A stretch of 5,218 nucleotides of DNA from Phycisphaerales bacterium (GTDB lineage: Bacteria; Planctomycetota; Phycisphaerae; SM23-33), in contig DNAS01000025.1 in NCBI GenBank assembly GCA_003485185.1, forward strand, positions 33,378-38,595, read 5' to 3'. A model generated the notes under the pieces. The model was given only the letters and a program-made list of their open reading frames with translations. It made no database searches and had not been told where the DNA came from. A program made the translations under genes and the position numbers. The stretch's first letter is position 1; the number at the start of each line of letters is the position of its first letter. Shown one piece after another: positions 1 to 5,218 of the stretch.

Positions 1-22
1 TGATCTTGTGGCCACAAGATCA
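1..22. repeat. Perfect 22-bp palindrome at left edge
   Basis: The arm TGATCTTGTGG (1-11) is followed directly by its exact reverse complement CCACAAGATCA (12-22), with no spacer. As RNA it would form a hairpin. No T-run follows on the + strand, so it is not a canonical rightward terminator. Sequence left of base 1 is missing, so a leftward terminator or a larger repeat cannot be judged. It could also be a dyad binding site for a dimeric regulator or the end of a dispersed palindromic repeat. The palindrome itself is certain; its role is unknown. Confidence 0.6.
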
Positions 23-38
23 AAGTTGAAAGACCACA

Positions 39-111
39 GAGCAGGCGAGCAGTTGAGCAGTAGAACAGGAGAAAGACAGAATCGAGCCTGCGGTCTCCTG
101 CTCACCTGTTC
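39..111. repeat. Imperfect inverted repeat made of GAGCAG-like units
   Basis: GAGCAGGCGAGCAG (39-52) matches 12 of 14 positions of the reverse complement of 98-111 (CTGCTCACCTGTTC); one of the two differences would still pair as G-U in RNA. The left arm runs on into further degenerate units (TTGAGCAG, TAGAACAG, GAGAAAG), so the stretch also looks like a decayed short tandem repeat. It lies in the leader of the pseudopilin gene at 157 and contains no credible coding frame. It may be a spacer microsatellite or a loosely structured 5' leader; no known element is recognised. Confidence 0.4.
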
Positions 112-141
112 GACGGATAACATCGGCGTTGAAAAACCACT

Positions 142-147
142 AGGAAG
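142..147 (+). promoter_or_regulatory. Ribosome binding site deciding the start at 157
   Basis: AGGAAG lies 9 nt before the ATG at 157. The in-frame TTG at 148 directly abuts this site with no spacer, so the ATG is the better start. No convincing -35/-10 pair was recognised in 1-141. The transcript may begin here or come from upstream genes outside the window. Confidence 0.55.
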
Positions 148-156
148 TTGATCTTC

Positions 157-999
157 ATGAAGAACCACGCAAACAAAACGTCGGCGACCGCCCGGGCGGC
201 GCGGGGCATGACGCTCATCGAGCTGATCGTGGCGGTGGGCATCCTCGCCGGGATGATCCTGGGTTTCAGCATGATCCTCACGCAGACGCAGAAGGTCGTC
301 GTCGGCTCGCAGAGCATGATGCGGTCGAACGCAGCCGCCGCCGGAATCGCCCAGGTCATCCGCCAGGACTTCGCGCGGGTCAGCAAGTCGGGCTTCCTGT
401 ACCTGTCCGAAGACAAGATCGTCTTCTCCATCTCGGGCGTCTGTCCGAGCCTCACGGGCAGTTCGCTGGGGACGGGTTCCGCCGTCTGTTACGCCCTTTG
501 CGACCGCACGGGGTACGCGGGCGAAAAGGTCCTCCTGCGCCAGGGCTACGTCCTCGATAGCGGCGCCGCCGCCAGCAGCGGCGACACGATCAAGATGGAC
601 TATCAGACGTTGGTTACCGGCACGGTGGGGCAAATCGTCACGCAAATCGAGACGGCAATCATTCCCGCCACGCCCGCCTCGCTGGCGGTTCCGCCCGGAA
701 ACGCCGCGGGAATCAACGAGATGTGGCGCGTCCTGGCCGTGTCGGTGTCCAACGTCAAGTTCTTCTGGACCGACGGCGCCACCGACGGCAGCGGAAACCT
801 GCTCTGGTACGGCAACGGACAGCCCAAGGCCGGAGTCCAGTCATACGAGCAAGAGGTCCCCTACAAGGCCTGCTGGACGCATCATGACATGAACACCTGG
901 CCTCGCGCGGTCAAGATTCAGTTCCAGATCAACGACGCGACCATGCCGGACGAGTTCCAGGCGTATCCGTACGAAGTGATCTGCACGGTGGGCGGCTGA
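157..999 (+). CDS. Prepilin-type pseudopilin, GspJ/PulJ-like
   Basis: 280 residues from the ATG at 157. A basic 17-residue leader ends in Arg-Gly, followed by MTLIE and a hydrophobic helix (about residues 18-45). This is the classic type IV prepilin signal: cleavage after G17 by a prepilin peptidase, Met18 at +1, Glu22 at +5. The rest is a hydrophilic periplasmic-type domain with five cysteines (96, 111, 115, 239, 276), three of them clustered, so disulfides are possible. The C-terminal part (PRAVKIQFQI, then a strand ending EVICTV) resembles the beta-rich end of GspJ. It stands 23 nt before a GspK-like gene, the usual J-K order in type II secretion clusters, where J is a minor pseudopilin of the pseudopilus tip. 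At 280 residues it is longer than typical GspJ (roughly 200). The prepilin class is secure; the J assignment rests mainly on order and C-terminal style. It could instead belong to a planctomycete pilus-like system. Confidence 0.85.
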   Translation: MKNHANKTSATARAARGMTLIELIVAVGILAGMILGFSMILTQTQKVVVGSQSMMRSNAAAAGIAQVIRQDFARVSKSGFLYLSEDKIVFSISGVCPSLTGSSLGTGSAVCYALCDRTGYAGEKVLLRQGYVLDSGAAASSGDTIKMDYQTLVTGTVGQIVTQIETAIIPATPASLAVPPGNAAGINEMWRVLAVSVSNVKFFWTDGATDGSGNLLWYGNGQPKAGVQSYEQEVPYKACWTHHDMNTWPRAVKIQFQINDATMPDEFQAYPYEVICTVGG

Positions 1000-1012
1000 G
1001 CGCCGCGGAAAC

Positions 1013-1018
1013 GAGGTG
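1013..1018 (+). promoter_or_regulatory. Ribosome binding site for the GspK-like gene
   Basis: GAGGTG ends 4 nt before the ATG at 1023 (core GAGG, 6 nt away). It lies inside the 23-nt gap after the preceding stop codon. The gap has no room for a promoter or terminator, so the two genes are very probably co-transcribed. Confidence 0.6.
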
Positions 1019-1022
1019 TGCC

Positions 1023-3629
1023 ATGACACGCAAGCGGAACAATCGAGGCTCGGCGATCCTCGTCGCCATCGGGCTGCTGGTCATCCTGGCGCTGCTGGGA
1101 ACGTCGTTCGTGATCGTCGCGATGCTCGAGGCCCGACAGGCCGAAGCCATCGCCGACAAGGGCGGCGCCGATCCGCTGATTCAGGGCGTTCTCAATGAAA
1201 TTCGACATCGCCTGCGGGAAGACCTGCATATCAGTTCGTCGGCGACGGCCGACAAGCAGCGCCCCTATACCGACCTGGCCGCCGGTCCCGAAAGCTGGCG
1301 GCAATTCGTCACCTACCCGTCCAAGGAAATCTCGTTCTTCCTGTCCACGCCGTGGTTCAGCGGAATCGCCACCTGGCCGCAGGTGTGCAACCTGTACAAG
1401 GGCCCGGATGCGAACTTCGAGAACCTCGCGGTCGGCAATGCGTCGCTCGTCGACACCGACGGCGACGGCGTGAAGGACGCCCGCTGGGTGGACACCGGCG
1501 TGGTGAACGAGAAGGGGGAGAAATACTATGTCGCCGTCCGCGTGGAAGACCTCTCGGGCCTGCTGTGCCTGAACACCGGCGGGGACAAAACGGATTCGAA
1601 CCTTCCGCCCTATGTCGCCCCGGTAACGGTGGATCTCAAGACTTACCTGCAATTTATCGGTGTGTCCTACGCCTCCCTCCACGCTTCGCGCGGCGGGGCG
1701 TCCACGCTGGCGCAGTACAACGCGGACTGCGCGCTGCGCCTGGCCTCGCCGAACGGCGCGGGTTACCTGCCCTTCTCCGCGGGCGACGAGGCATTCCTGC
1801 GATACTACGCCGACTCGTCCAACGCCAAAACCGGCAGGGTCTACAGCCTGATGAGCAGCGCCACGCCCGCCCAGCGGCGAATCCTGACCGCGACAACGAT
1901 CGACCGGGCGCTGGTCCGCCGCCCTGTCGCTGATTCCGACGCCGCCAAGGACTTCACCCGCCGCGTCTGCCTGACGGGCCTGGACCTGAGCGTCGCCGCC
2001 AACCGTGACACGCTCTTCAACGGCATGTTCCGGTTCCTGGATAAACTCGGTCTGGGAAGCGGCTCGGGGAACCAGCGGGAGCAGTTGGCCGCGCATTTCG
2101 TCGCCAACTTCTGGGCCTATCAGACGGCCGGCATGACCGGCGCGCCCTGGGCCTACACCAAGGGAACCTACACCGCCTACGGGCTGATTCCCCAGCCGGT
2201 CATCACCGAGGCGTTCGCCAAGTTCACCCAGGAATCCGCTCCGACCGCCAATGACCACAAGTGGGTCGCCTGCGTGGAAATCTTCAATCCCACCGGCGCG
2301 TCGATCGACCTGACCGCCTACACGCTGGCCGGACAGGCCCTCACGGGCACGCTGAACGCCGGGGCGAAGAAGGTCTACTGGAACTGGCATGGATACACCA
2401 CGGAAGACGACGCCAAAACCGACGCCGGGCTGGGCTTGATTACCGGGCTGGAGAAAATAGCAGTCGCCGGATTCACCTTCTACGGAAACGGGAACCAGAC
2501 CATCGCCCTGGCCCGCGGCGTGGTTCCCATCGACGAGGTGAGCGATTCCGACCTGAACTTCTCGGCCGGAACCCCTGCCGACGCCAACGAGACGAAGGAC
2601 ATCCGCCGGGACGATGATCTGGGCCGCGCCCGGTACAACGTGGCCGAGTACAAGAGCTTCGCCGGACACGCCCTGGGCAACGCGAACGGTCTGGCCGTGA
2701 GCGACCTGGCCGCCTCCAAGTACCCCGTTCCGATTCTGCGGAAGGGCGCCGCCGTTGCGAGCCTGGGCGAGATGGAGCGGATTTACTTCACCGGTCCCAG
2801 CCTGCTGGGCGCCAACAAGACGCCCTTCCCCAAGGCGCTTCAGGACGGCACATTCACCGGCGTCTTCGGCGACGCCCCGGCCCGCGGACGCCTAGACTTT
2901 CACCCGTCGTCGGCCGTTCCGGCGGGGTGGGGCACTTCCGGTACCCCCGAATATCCGGACGTGCCAGCCGCCTGCCTGCTGGCGGAGTTCTTCACCTGCG
3001 TGCCGCCCGACGCCACGCGGACCGATGAGCCCACCCGCCAGTACGGCATGGTGAACATCAACACCGCCCCCGTCGACGTGCTCAAGAGCCTCCCCTGGCC
3101 GGCGTACCTGGACATGAACGGAAACGGAAGCCAGGACGGCGGCGAGCCGAACGTGGTGGTGAACGACCTGGTGAATTACATCGTCGCCTACAGCGAGAAG
3201 ACGGGACGCTACGCCTCGGGACGGGCGGCCAACACGGGCACGAACATCGCAGGCCTGCGAAGCGTCGCTACGCCGCACAGCGACATCAAGGGATTCCTCG
3301 CGCCCGGCGAGCTGGCGATTCCCCTGGCCGACTACGCCAATGCCCTGCTGGGCTGGAGCGACTATGCGGCGGTCCCGGAGAACGCCACGCTCACCCGCGA
3401 CAGGAACTACATCGACGGGCGCGATTCGCTCTACCGCGCCGTGGCGAACGTGGTGACGGTCCGCAGCGACCTGTTTGCCGCGACGATCCTCCTCCAGCTT
3501 CGCATGGACGACGGTTCGCTCAACGGCGTGGAGAAGGCGACTTGGCGTTACCTGGCCGTGTTCGACCGCAGCAATTGCGTCCAGTCCGACAACGAGCCCG
3601 CCGTGCTGATGGTCACGCAGGTGCAATAG
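1023..3629 (+). CDS. gspK: Very large GspK-like minor pseudopilin
   Basis: 868 residues. A short basic leader ending R8-G9 is followed by SAILV and a hydrophobic helix (about 10-33). This is a prepilin-type signal without Glu at +5 (Val14 instead), as is known for GspK, which caps the type II pseudopilus together with I and J. The GspK signature NINTAP lies at 678-683, with VLKSLP just after it and a helical segment that would complete a helix-hairpin-helix-like fold. Two EF-hand-type loops are visible: D144-x-D146-x-D148-G-x-x-D152, and D697-x-N699-x-N701-G-x-x-D705-x-x-E708, the full 12-residue pattern. GspK is known to bind calcium, so Ca2+ binding is plausible but not proven. Residues about 414-500 open with WVACVEIFNPTGASIDLTAY, which resembles the start of a lamin-tail domain (E-I-x-N-P ... 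D-L-x-x-Y). Typical GspK has about 300-350 residues, so this protein holds several hundred residues of inserted material. Its position right after a J-like gene supports the call. A specialised planctomycete K-like family is the main alternative to a true T2SS subunit. Confidence 0.78.
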   Translation: MTRKRNNRGSAILVAIGLLVILALLGTSFVIVAMLEARQAEAIADKGGADPLIQGVLNEIRHRLREDLHISSSATADKQRPYTDLAAGPESWRQFVTYPSKEISFFLSTPWFSGIATWPQVCNLYKGPDANFENLAVGNASLVDTDGDGVKDARWVDTGVVNEKGEKYYVAVRVEDLSGLLCLNTGGDKTDSNLPPYVAPVTVDLKTYLQFIGVSYASLHASRGGASTLAQYNADCALRLASPNGAGYLPFSAGDEAFLRYYADSSNAKTGRVYSLMSSATPAQRRILTATTIDRALVRRPVADSDAAKDFTRRVCLTGLDLSVAANRDTLFNGMFRFLDKLGLGSGSGNQREQLAAHFVANFWAYQTAGMTGAPWAYTKGTYTAYGLIPQPVITEAFAKFTQESAPTANDHKWVACVEIFNPTGASIDLTAYTLAGQALTGTLNAGAKKVYWNWHGYTTEDDAKTDAGLGLITGLEKIAVAGFTFYGNGNQTIALARGVVPIDEVSDSDLNFSAGTPADANETKDIRRDDDLGRARYNVAEYKSFAGHALGNANGLAVSDLAASKYPVPILRKGAAVASLGEMERIYFTGPSLLGANKTPFPKALQDGTFTGVFGDAPARGRLDFHPSSAVPAGWGTSGTPEYPDVPAACLLAEFFTCVPPDATRTDEPTRQYGMVNINTAPVDVLKSLPWPAYLDMNGNGSQDGGEPNVVVNDLVNYIVAYSEKTGRYASGRAANTGTNIAGLRSVATPHSDIKGFLAPGELAIPLADYANALLGWSDYAAVPENATLTRDRNYIDGRDSLYRAVANVVTVRSDLFAATILLQLRMDDGSLNGVEKATWRYLAVFDRSNCVQSDNEPAVLMVTQVQ

Positions 3630-3672
3630 CTTCCGTCGCACCCGTTGCAATTCGCACAGCAGCAACAAGCGG

Positions 3673-3746
3673 GGGTGGCACGGGCTGCTTGCAGCCCGTG
3701 TTTCGTGTCGGTCAAGGACACGGCTTGCAAGCAAGCCGTGCCACCC
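3673..3746. repeat. REP/BIME-like inverted pair of hairpins
   Basis: Hairpin 1 has a perfect 10-bp stem: CACGGGCTGC (3679-3688), loop TT, then its complement (3691-3700). Hairpin 2 also has a perfect 10-bp stem: CACGGCTTGC (3719-3728), loop AA, then its complement (3731-3740). They are separated by 18 nt and enclosed by a closing stem GGGTGG (3673-3678) with CCACCC (3741-3746). A GTGG tetranucleotide sits at the foot of hairpin 1, and the inverted GTGG sits at the foot of hairpin 2 on the other strand. This is the geometry of two bacterial REP units in opposite orientation (a BIME), a class mobilised by RAYT (TnpA-REP) transposases. It lies between convergent genes, a typical REP location, and may also stall or terminate the + strand operon transcript. 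Structure is read directly; family membership is inferred. Confidence 0.7.
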
Positions 3747-3760
3747 ACAATATCGCGCGC

Positions 3761-3791
3761 AAAAAAGCCCCGCCTGGGTCAGGGGCGGGGC
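3761..3791 (-). terminator. Rho-independent terminator of the PEP-CTERM gene
   Basis: Read on the minus strand, GCCCCGCC (3791-3784) pairs perfectly with GGCGGGGC (3774-3767) around a 9-nt loop, followed at once by six T (3766-3761). It begins 37 nt past the stop codon of the leftward gene at 3829. The 8-bp all-GC stem plus T-run is a canonical intrinsic terminator. On the + strand the T-run is replaced by A before the stem, so it is expected to work in one direction only. Confidence 0.85.
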
Positions 3792-3828
3792 GAACAGACC
3801 GCGAAAACCGAAGTTGCGCGGTGGTGGA

Positions 3829-4809
3829 TCAGCAGATGGTTTGCCGGACGGCCCGGCTGCGGCGGAGCATGAGCAGCCCGCCGATCGCCAGCACGGTCAT
3901 CGCCGCCGGCTCGGGCACGGACTGCACGGCGGAGTACGTCAGCGACGTGTTGTTGCCCAGCCAGACGTTCGCGGTCGCCATGTACGTTCCGGTGAGGACC
4001 GCGTTGTTGCCCGTCTCGAAGCTCCCGTTGTAGACCCGCACGTCGGCGCTGATGACGTTCTCGTTGCCCAGCCAGATGCTCGAATCGAAGACGTTGATCT
4101 TCAGCGCGCCGCCGCCGGTGGTGTTGAAGTTGACCTTCGTGCCCGTTCCGAGCGAGCCCAGCACGTTCAGCGTCACGTCGCCGGCGGAGGTGTCCACGTT
4201 CACCGTTCCGTTGGCGCCCATCCACACGCTCTTGAGGGTGTAGACGCCGGACGACAGGTTCAGCGTCGCGCGGCTGCCAAGGCTCAGGTCGCGATACTCG
4301 CCCGCGGCGAGCGTGGTGGTGCTGTTGTTGGCGCCCCAGATGCTCTGGCTGCCATACGCGCCGTGCGAGGGGACCGCCAGGTCGGCCACGTAGACACCCT
4401 GGTAGGTCTGGGAGGCGTCGGCCGCCCCGCCGGCCGTCCCGCCGACGGTGGTGTGCTTTCCGAGCCCCGGCGTGCGCCCGATGCCGGCCGTCACGTCCCC
4501 CGCGACCGAACCGTTGTTCCCGATCCAGATGTCGCGGTTGGCCGTCACGCTCCCGCCGATGGCGCTGTTGTTTCCGATGCTGACGTCGCGCCCCGCGAAG
4601 ATGTCCATCAGCGACGCGTTCGTTCCCGCGGAGAAGGTGCGTCCCGCGGCCAGCAGACCGGTGATCGTCACGTTGTTTCCGAGGGAAACGTTGTTCCCGC
4701 CGCCCAGCGCGATCTGCTCGAACGCGATCACGTCGGCCGACGCCGGAACCGCCAGAAGGGTCACCCCTGCCAAAACCGCCAGAACACCCAAAACCTTCGA
4801 AGCTTGCAT
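3829..4809 (-). CDS. Secreted PEP-CTERM protein with GNN repeats
   Basis: 326 residues from the ATG at 4809, chosen because AGGAGG lies 8 nt upstream; an in-frame GTG directly before it (4812) is the alternative. Residues 1-25 form a Sec signal peptide (Lys5, hydrophobic 6-21, ASA then Asp26). The C-terminus has V298-P-E-P301, a short hydrophobic stretch (302-315) and arginines (316, 317, 319): the PEP-CTERM sorting tail recognised by exosortases in known systems. The body is rich in Gly, Asn, Ser and Thr, with GNN-type turns near residues 38, 44, 79, 97, 159 (GANN), 248 (GNE), 267 and 285. Several of these are 18-19 residues apart, which suggests stacked beta-helix rungs. The middle (LAAGEYRDLSLG ... 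LSSGVYTLKS) resembles repeat domains of bacterial surface proteins such as those I would compare with DUF7305 or bactofilins. A cell-surface or matrix role is inferred. The last residue is Cys, which is unusual. It is convergent to the pseudopilin operon and has its own terminator. No exosortase is visible here. Confidence 0.88.
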   Translation of the reverse strand: MQASKVLGVLAVLAGVTLLAVPASADVIAFEQIALGGGNNVSLGNNVTITGLLAAGRTFSAGTNASLMDIFAGRDVSIGNNSAIGGSVTANRDIWIGNNGSVAGDVTAGIGRTPGLGKHTTVGGTAGGAADASQTYQGVYVADLAVPSHGAYGSQSIWGANNSTTTLAAGEYRDLSLGSRATLNLSSGVYTLKSVWMGANGTVNVDTSAGDVTLNVLGSLGTGTKVNFNTTGGGALKINVFDSSIWLGNENVISADVRVYNGSFETGNNAVLTGTYMATANVWLGNNTSLTYSAVQSVPEPAAMTVLAIGGLLMLRRSRAVRQTIC

Positions 4810-4817
4810 CACCCGTT

Positions 4818-4823
4818 CCTCCT
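4818..4823 (-). promoter_or_regulatory. Strong Shine-Dalgarno of the PEP-CTERM gene
   Basis: The minus strand reads AGGAGG, the full consensus, ending 8 nt before the ATG at 4809 and 5 nt before the GTG at 4812. The spacing favours the ATG. The site overlaps the 8-bp palindrome TCCTAGGA (4820-4827). Confidence 0.7.
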
Positions 4824-4839
4824 AGGACTTACGTGCCAG

Positions 4840-4893
4840 GCTTCCAATCGCCTCCCGCTACGTAACTCATCGGGATTCACTGGAAAGCTAGGA
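4840..4893 (-). promoter_or_regulatory. Predicted structured 5' leader (two-stem RNA)
   Basis: On the minus strand, GCTTTCCA (4888-4881) can pair with TGGAAGC (4846-4840) with one bulged T. Inside it, TCCCG (4875-4871) pairs perfectly with CGGGA (4857-4853) around a 13-nt loop that contains TACGTA. An extra CC/GG pair can form beyond a small internal loop at the foot (4893-4892 with 4838-4837 region). The structure ends 16 nt upstream of the Shine-Dalgarno. No known riboswitch class is recognised; it may be a leader stem-loop, a protein site, or chance pairing in GC-rich DNA. Confidence 0.35.
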
Positions 4894-5010
4894 TTCGCCG
4901 CCTCTCGAGGCCAACGGAAGGAAGAAAAAGTAGGGAACTTGCCGGAGGGAGGACGGAGGAAGTTACTTGAGGCTTTTTACTGCCAAGGCAGGATTCGCCG
5001 ACCTTGATAT

Positions 5011-5050
5011 TTCGGAATGCGGATTGCTTGTCCTGAGCAAGGTCGAAGGG
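5011..5050. repeat. Dispersed-repeat-like element
   Basis: CTTGTCCTGAGCAAGGTCG (5027-5045), continuing into AAGGG, resembles a short sequence I recall recurring in intergenic regions of many environmental bacterial genomes; its reverse strand reads CCCTTCGACCTTGCTCAGG. It is preceded by TTCGGAATGCGGATT (5011-5025), another motif of the kind seen in such repeats. It contains a weak internal dyad (CTTG ... CAAG). Only one copy is in the window, so the repeat status rests on recollection and not on the sequence shown. Confidence 0.35.
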
Positions 5051-5054
5051 CGGA

Positions 5055-5218
5055 TTGGGTGCCATCTATGAGCAAGCCGATGTCAAGTTGATCGCGAGAC
5101 GGATGCGGGGTATTTCCAACCATCTATTCGGCGTCGTCCCACCGGACGCGCCACCTATCGAAGTTCGGGCCGGCCTCATTCACGCCAGCGAGATCCCGAG
5201 GGTCTCATGGCACCCAGC
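5055..5218 (+). CDS. Possible unrecognised gene, cut by right edge
   Basis: A + strand frame stays open from after a TGA at 5034-5036 to the end of the window. In-frame starts are TTG at 5055 and ATG at 5103, neither with a good ribosome binding site. The product would include LIARRMRGISNHLFGVVPP and then a Pro-, Val- and Ile-containing stretch. Amino-acid composition is protein-like and third positions lean to G/C, but less strongly than in the three clear genes. No domain is recognised. It could be the start of a real gene, a fragment of a degraded gene, or a chance open frame of about 55 codons. Confidence 0.25.
   Translation, partial: MGAIYEQADVKLIARRMRGISNHLFGVVPPDAPPIEVRAGLIHASEIPRVSWHP

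Larger units (their letters stand above)
4824..5054. other. Non-coding upstream spacer with repeats, no gene seen
   Basis: This stretch contains no credible gene. Besides the leader stem-loops it holds a purine-rich + strand tract (about 4915-4962; pyrimidine-rich on the PEP-CTERM transcript). The 11-mer AGGATTCGCCG occurs at 4890-4900 and again exactly 100 bp on at 4990-5000. A short inverted repeat CTGCC-AA-GGCAG lies at 4980-4991. TTGGCA on the minus strand (4986-4981) could be a -35 element, but no -10 at normal spacing was found, so the promoter is unlocated. Confidence 0.45.

Noticed and set aside
148..156. TTG at 148 as start of the J-like gene
   Set aside because: It directly abuts the AGGAAG ribosome site with no spacing, while the ATG at 157 has a 9-nt spacer.
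918..2669. 583-codon open frame on the minus strand opposite both pseudopilin genes
   Set aside because: It is antisense to two clearly real genes, its product is a low-complexity Arg/Gly/Val-rich sequence without domains, and such long shadow frames are expected in DNA this GC-rich.
2892..3734. 280-codon minus-strand frame over the end of the GspK-like gene and the REP element
   Set aside because: It is antisense to the NINTAP-containing part of a real gene, runs through the hairpin element, and its product (His/Arg/Val-rich) has no recognisable feature.
3679..3740. Reading the two hairpins as a short CRISPR-like repeat pair or as an ordinary bidirectional terminator
   Set aside because: The units are palindromes in inverted orientation with no further copies or spacers, and neither is followed by a T-run; the REP/BIME geometry explains them better.
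4810..4812. GTG at 4812 as start of the PEP-CTERM gene
   Set aside because: The adjacent ATG at 4809 has better spacing (8 nt) to AGGAGG. The difference is one residue and GTG cannot be fully excluded.
4823..4838. Sigma-54-like promoter (minus strand TGGCACG at 4838-4832), which would be attractive because some PEP-CTERM genes are sigma-54 dependent
   Set aside because: The -24 half is perfect, but the -12 half reads TCCT instead of TTGC, and transcription would start near 4813, past the Shine-Dalgarno.
3814..5007. 397-codon open frame on the plus strand opposite the PEP-CTERM gene
   Set aside because: Its product is rich in Arg, Gly, Val and Asp with no recognisable fold and covers a gene with a signal peptide, sorting tail, Shine-Dalgarno and terminator on the other strand.

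Overview
The window is GC-rich and looks like chromosome from a planctomycete, perhaps a Phycisphaerae-type metagenome-assembled genome. Three things suggest this: an oversized GspK-like pseudopilin that carries EF-hand-type loops and a lamin-tail-like segment, a surface protein with a VPEP C-terminal sorting tail (PEP-CTERM), and dispersed small palindromic repeats in the spacers. The taxonomic call is inference from gene style; there is no rRNA or other marker gene here.

Layout. Positions 1-156 are a non-coding leader with a perfect 22-bp palindrome at the left edge and an imperfect inverted repeat built from GAGCAG-like units. Positions 157-3629 (+) hold two genes in tandem, 23 nt apart: a GspJ-like prepilin-type protein and a very large GspK-like minor pseudopilin. 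Positions 3630-3828 are the spacer between convergent genes. It holds a REP/BIME-like double hairpin (3673-3746) and a Rho-independent terminator pointing left (3791-3761). Positions 3829-4809 (-) encode a secreted PEP-CTERM protein with about 18-residue 'GNN' periodicity, probably a beta-helix. Positions 4810-5054 are its upstream region, with a strong Shine-Dalgarno, a predicted stem-loop leader, a pyrimidine-rich tract (on the transcript), a direct repeat and a dispersed-repeat-like element. From about 5055 to the right edge an unrecognised reading frame stays open on the + strand.

How the genes work together. The two + strand genes fit the J-K end of a gspG-H-I-J-K type pseudopilin cluster. 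In type II secretion systems I, J and K form the tip of the pseudopilus. The rest of the cluster is not in view, so an export or pilus-like role is inferred. The PEP-CTERM gene is convergent and independently transcribed. Its product would be exported by Sec and then handled by an exosortase encoded elsewhere.

No CRISPR array, tRNA, rRNA, transposase or defence gene is visible. The observations most worth following are the covarying inverted REP pair, the multi-insert GspK-like protein, and the possible RNA structure in front of the PEP-CTERM gene.
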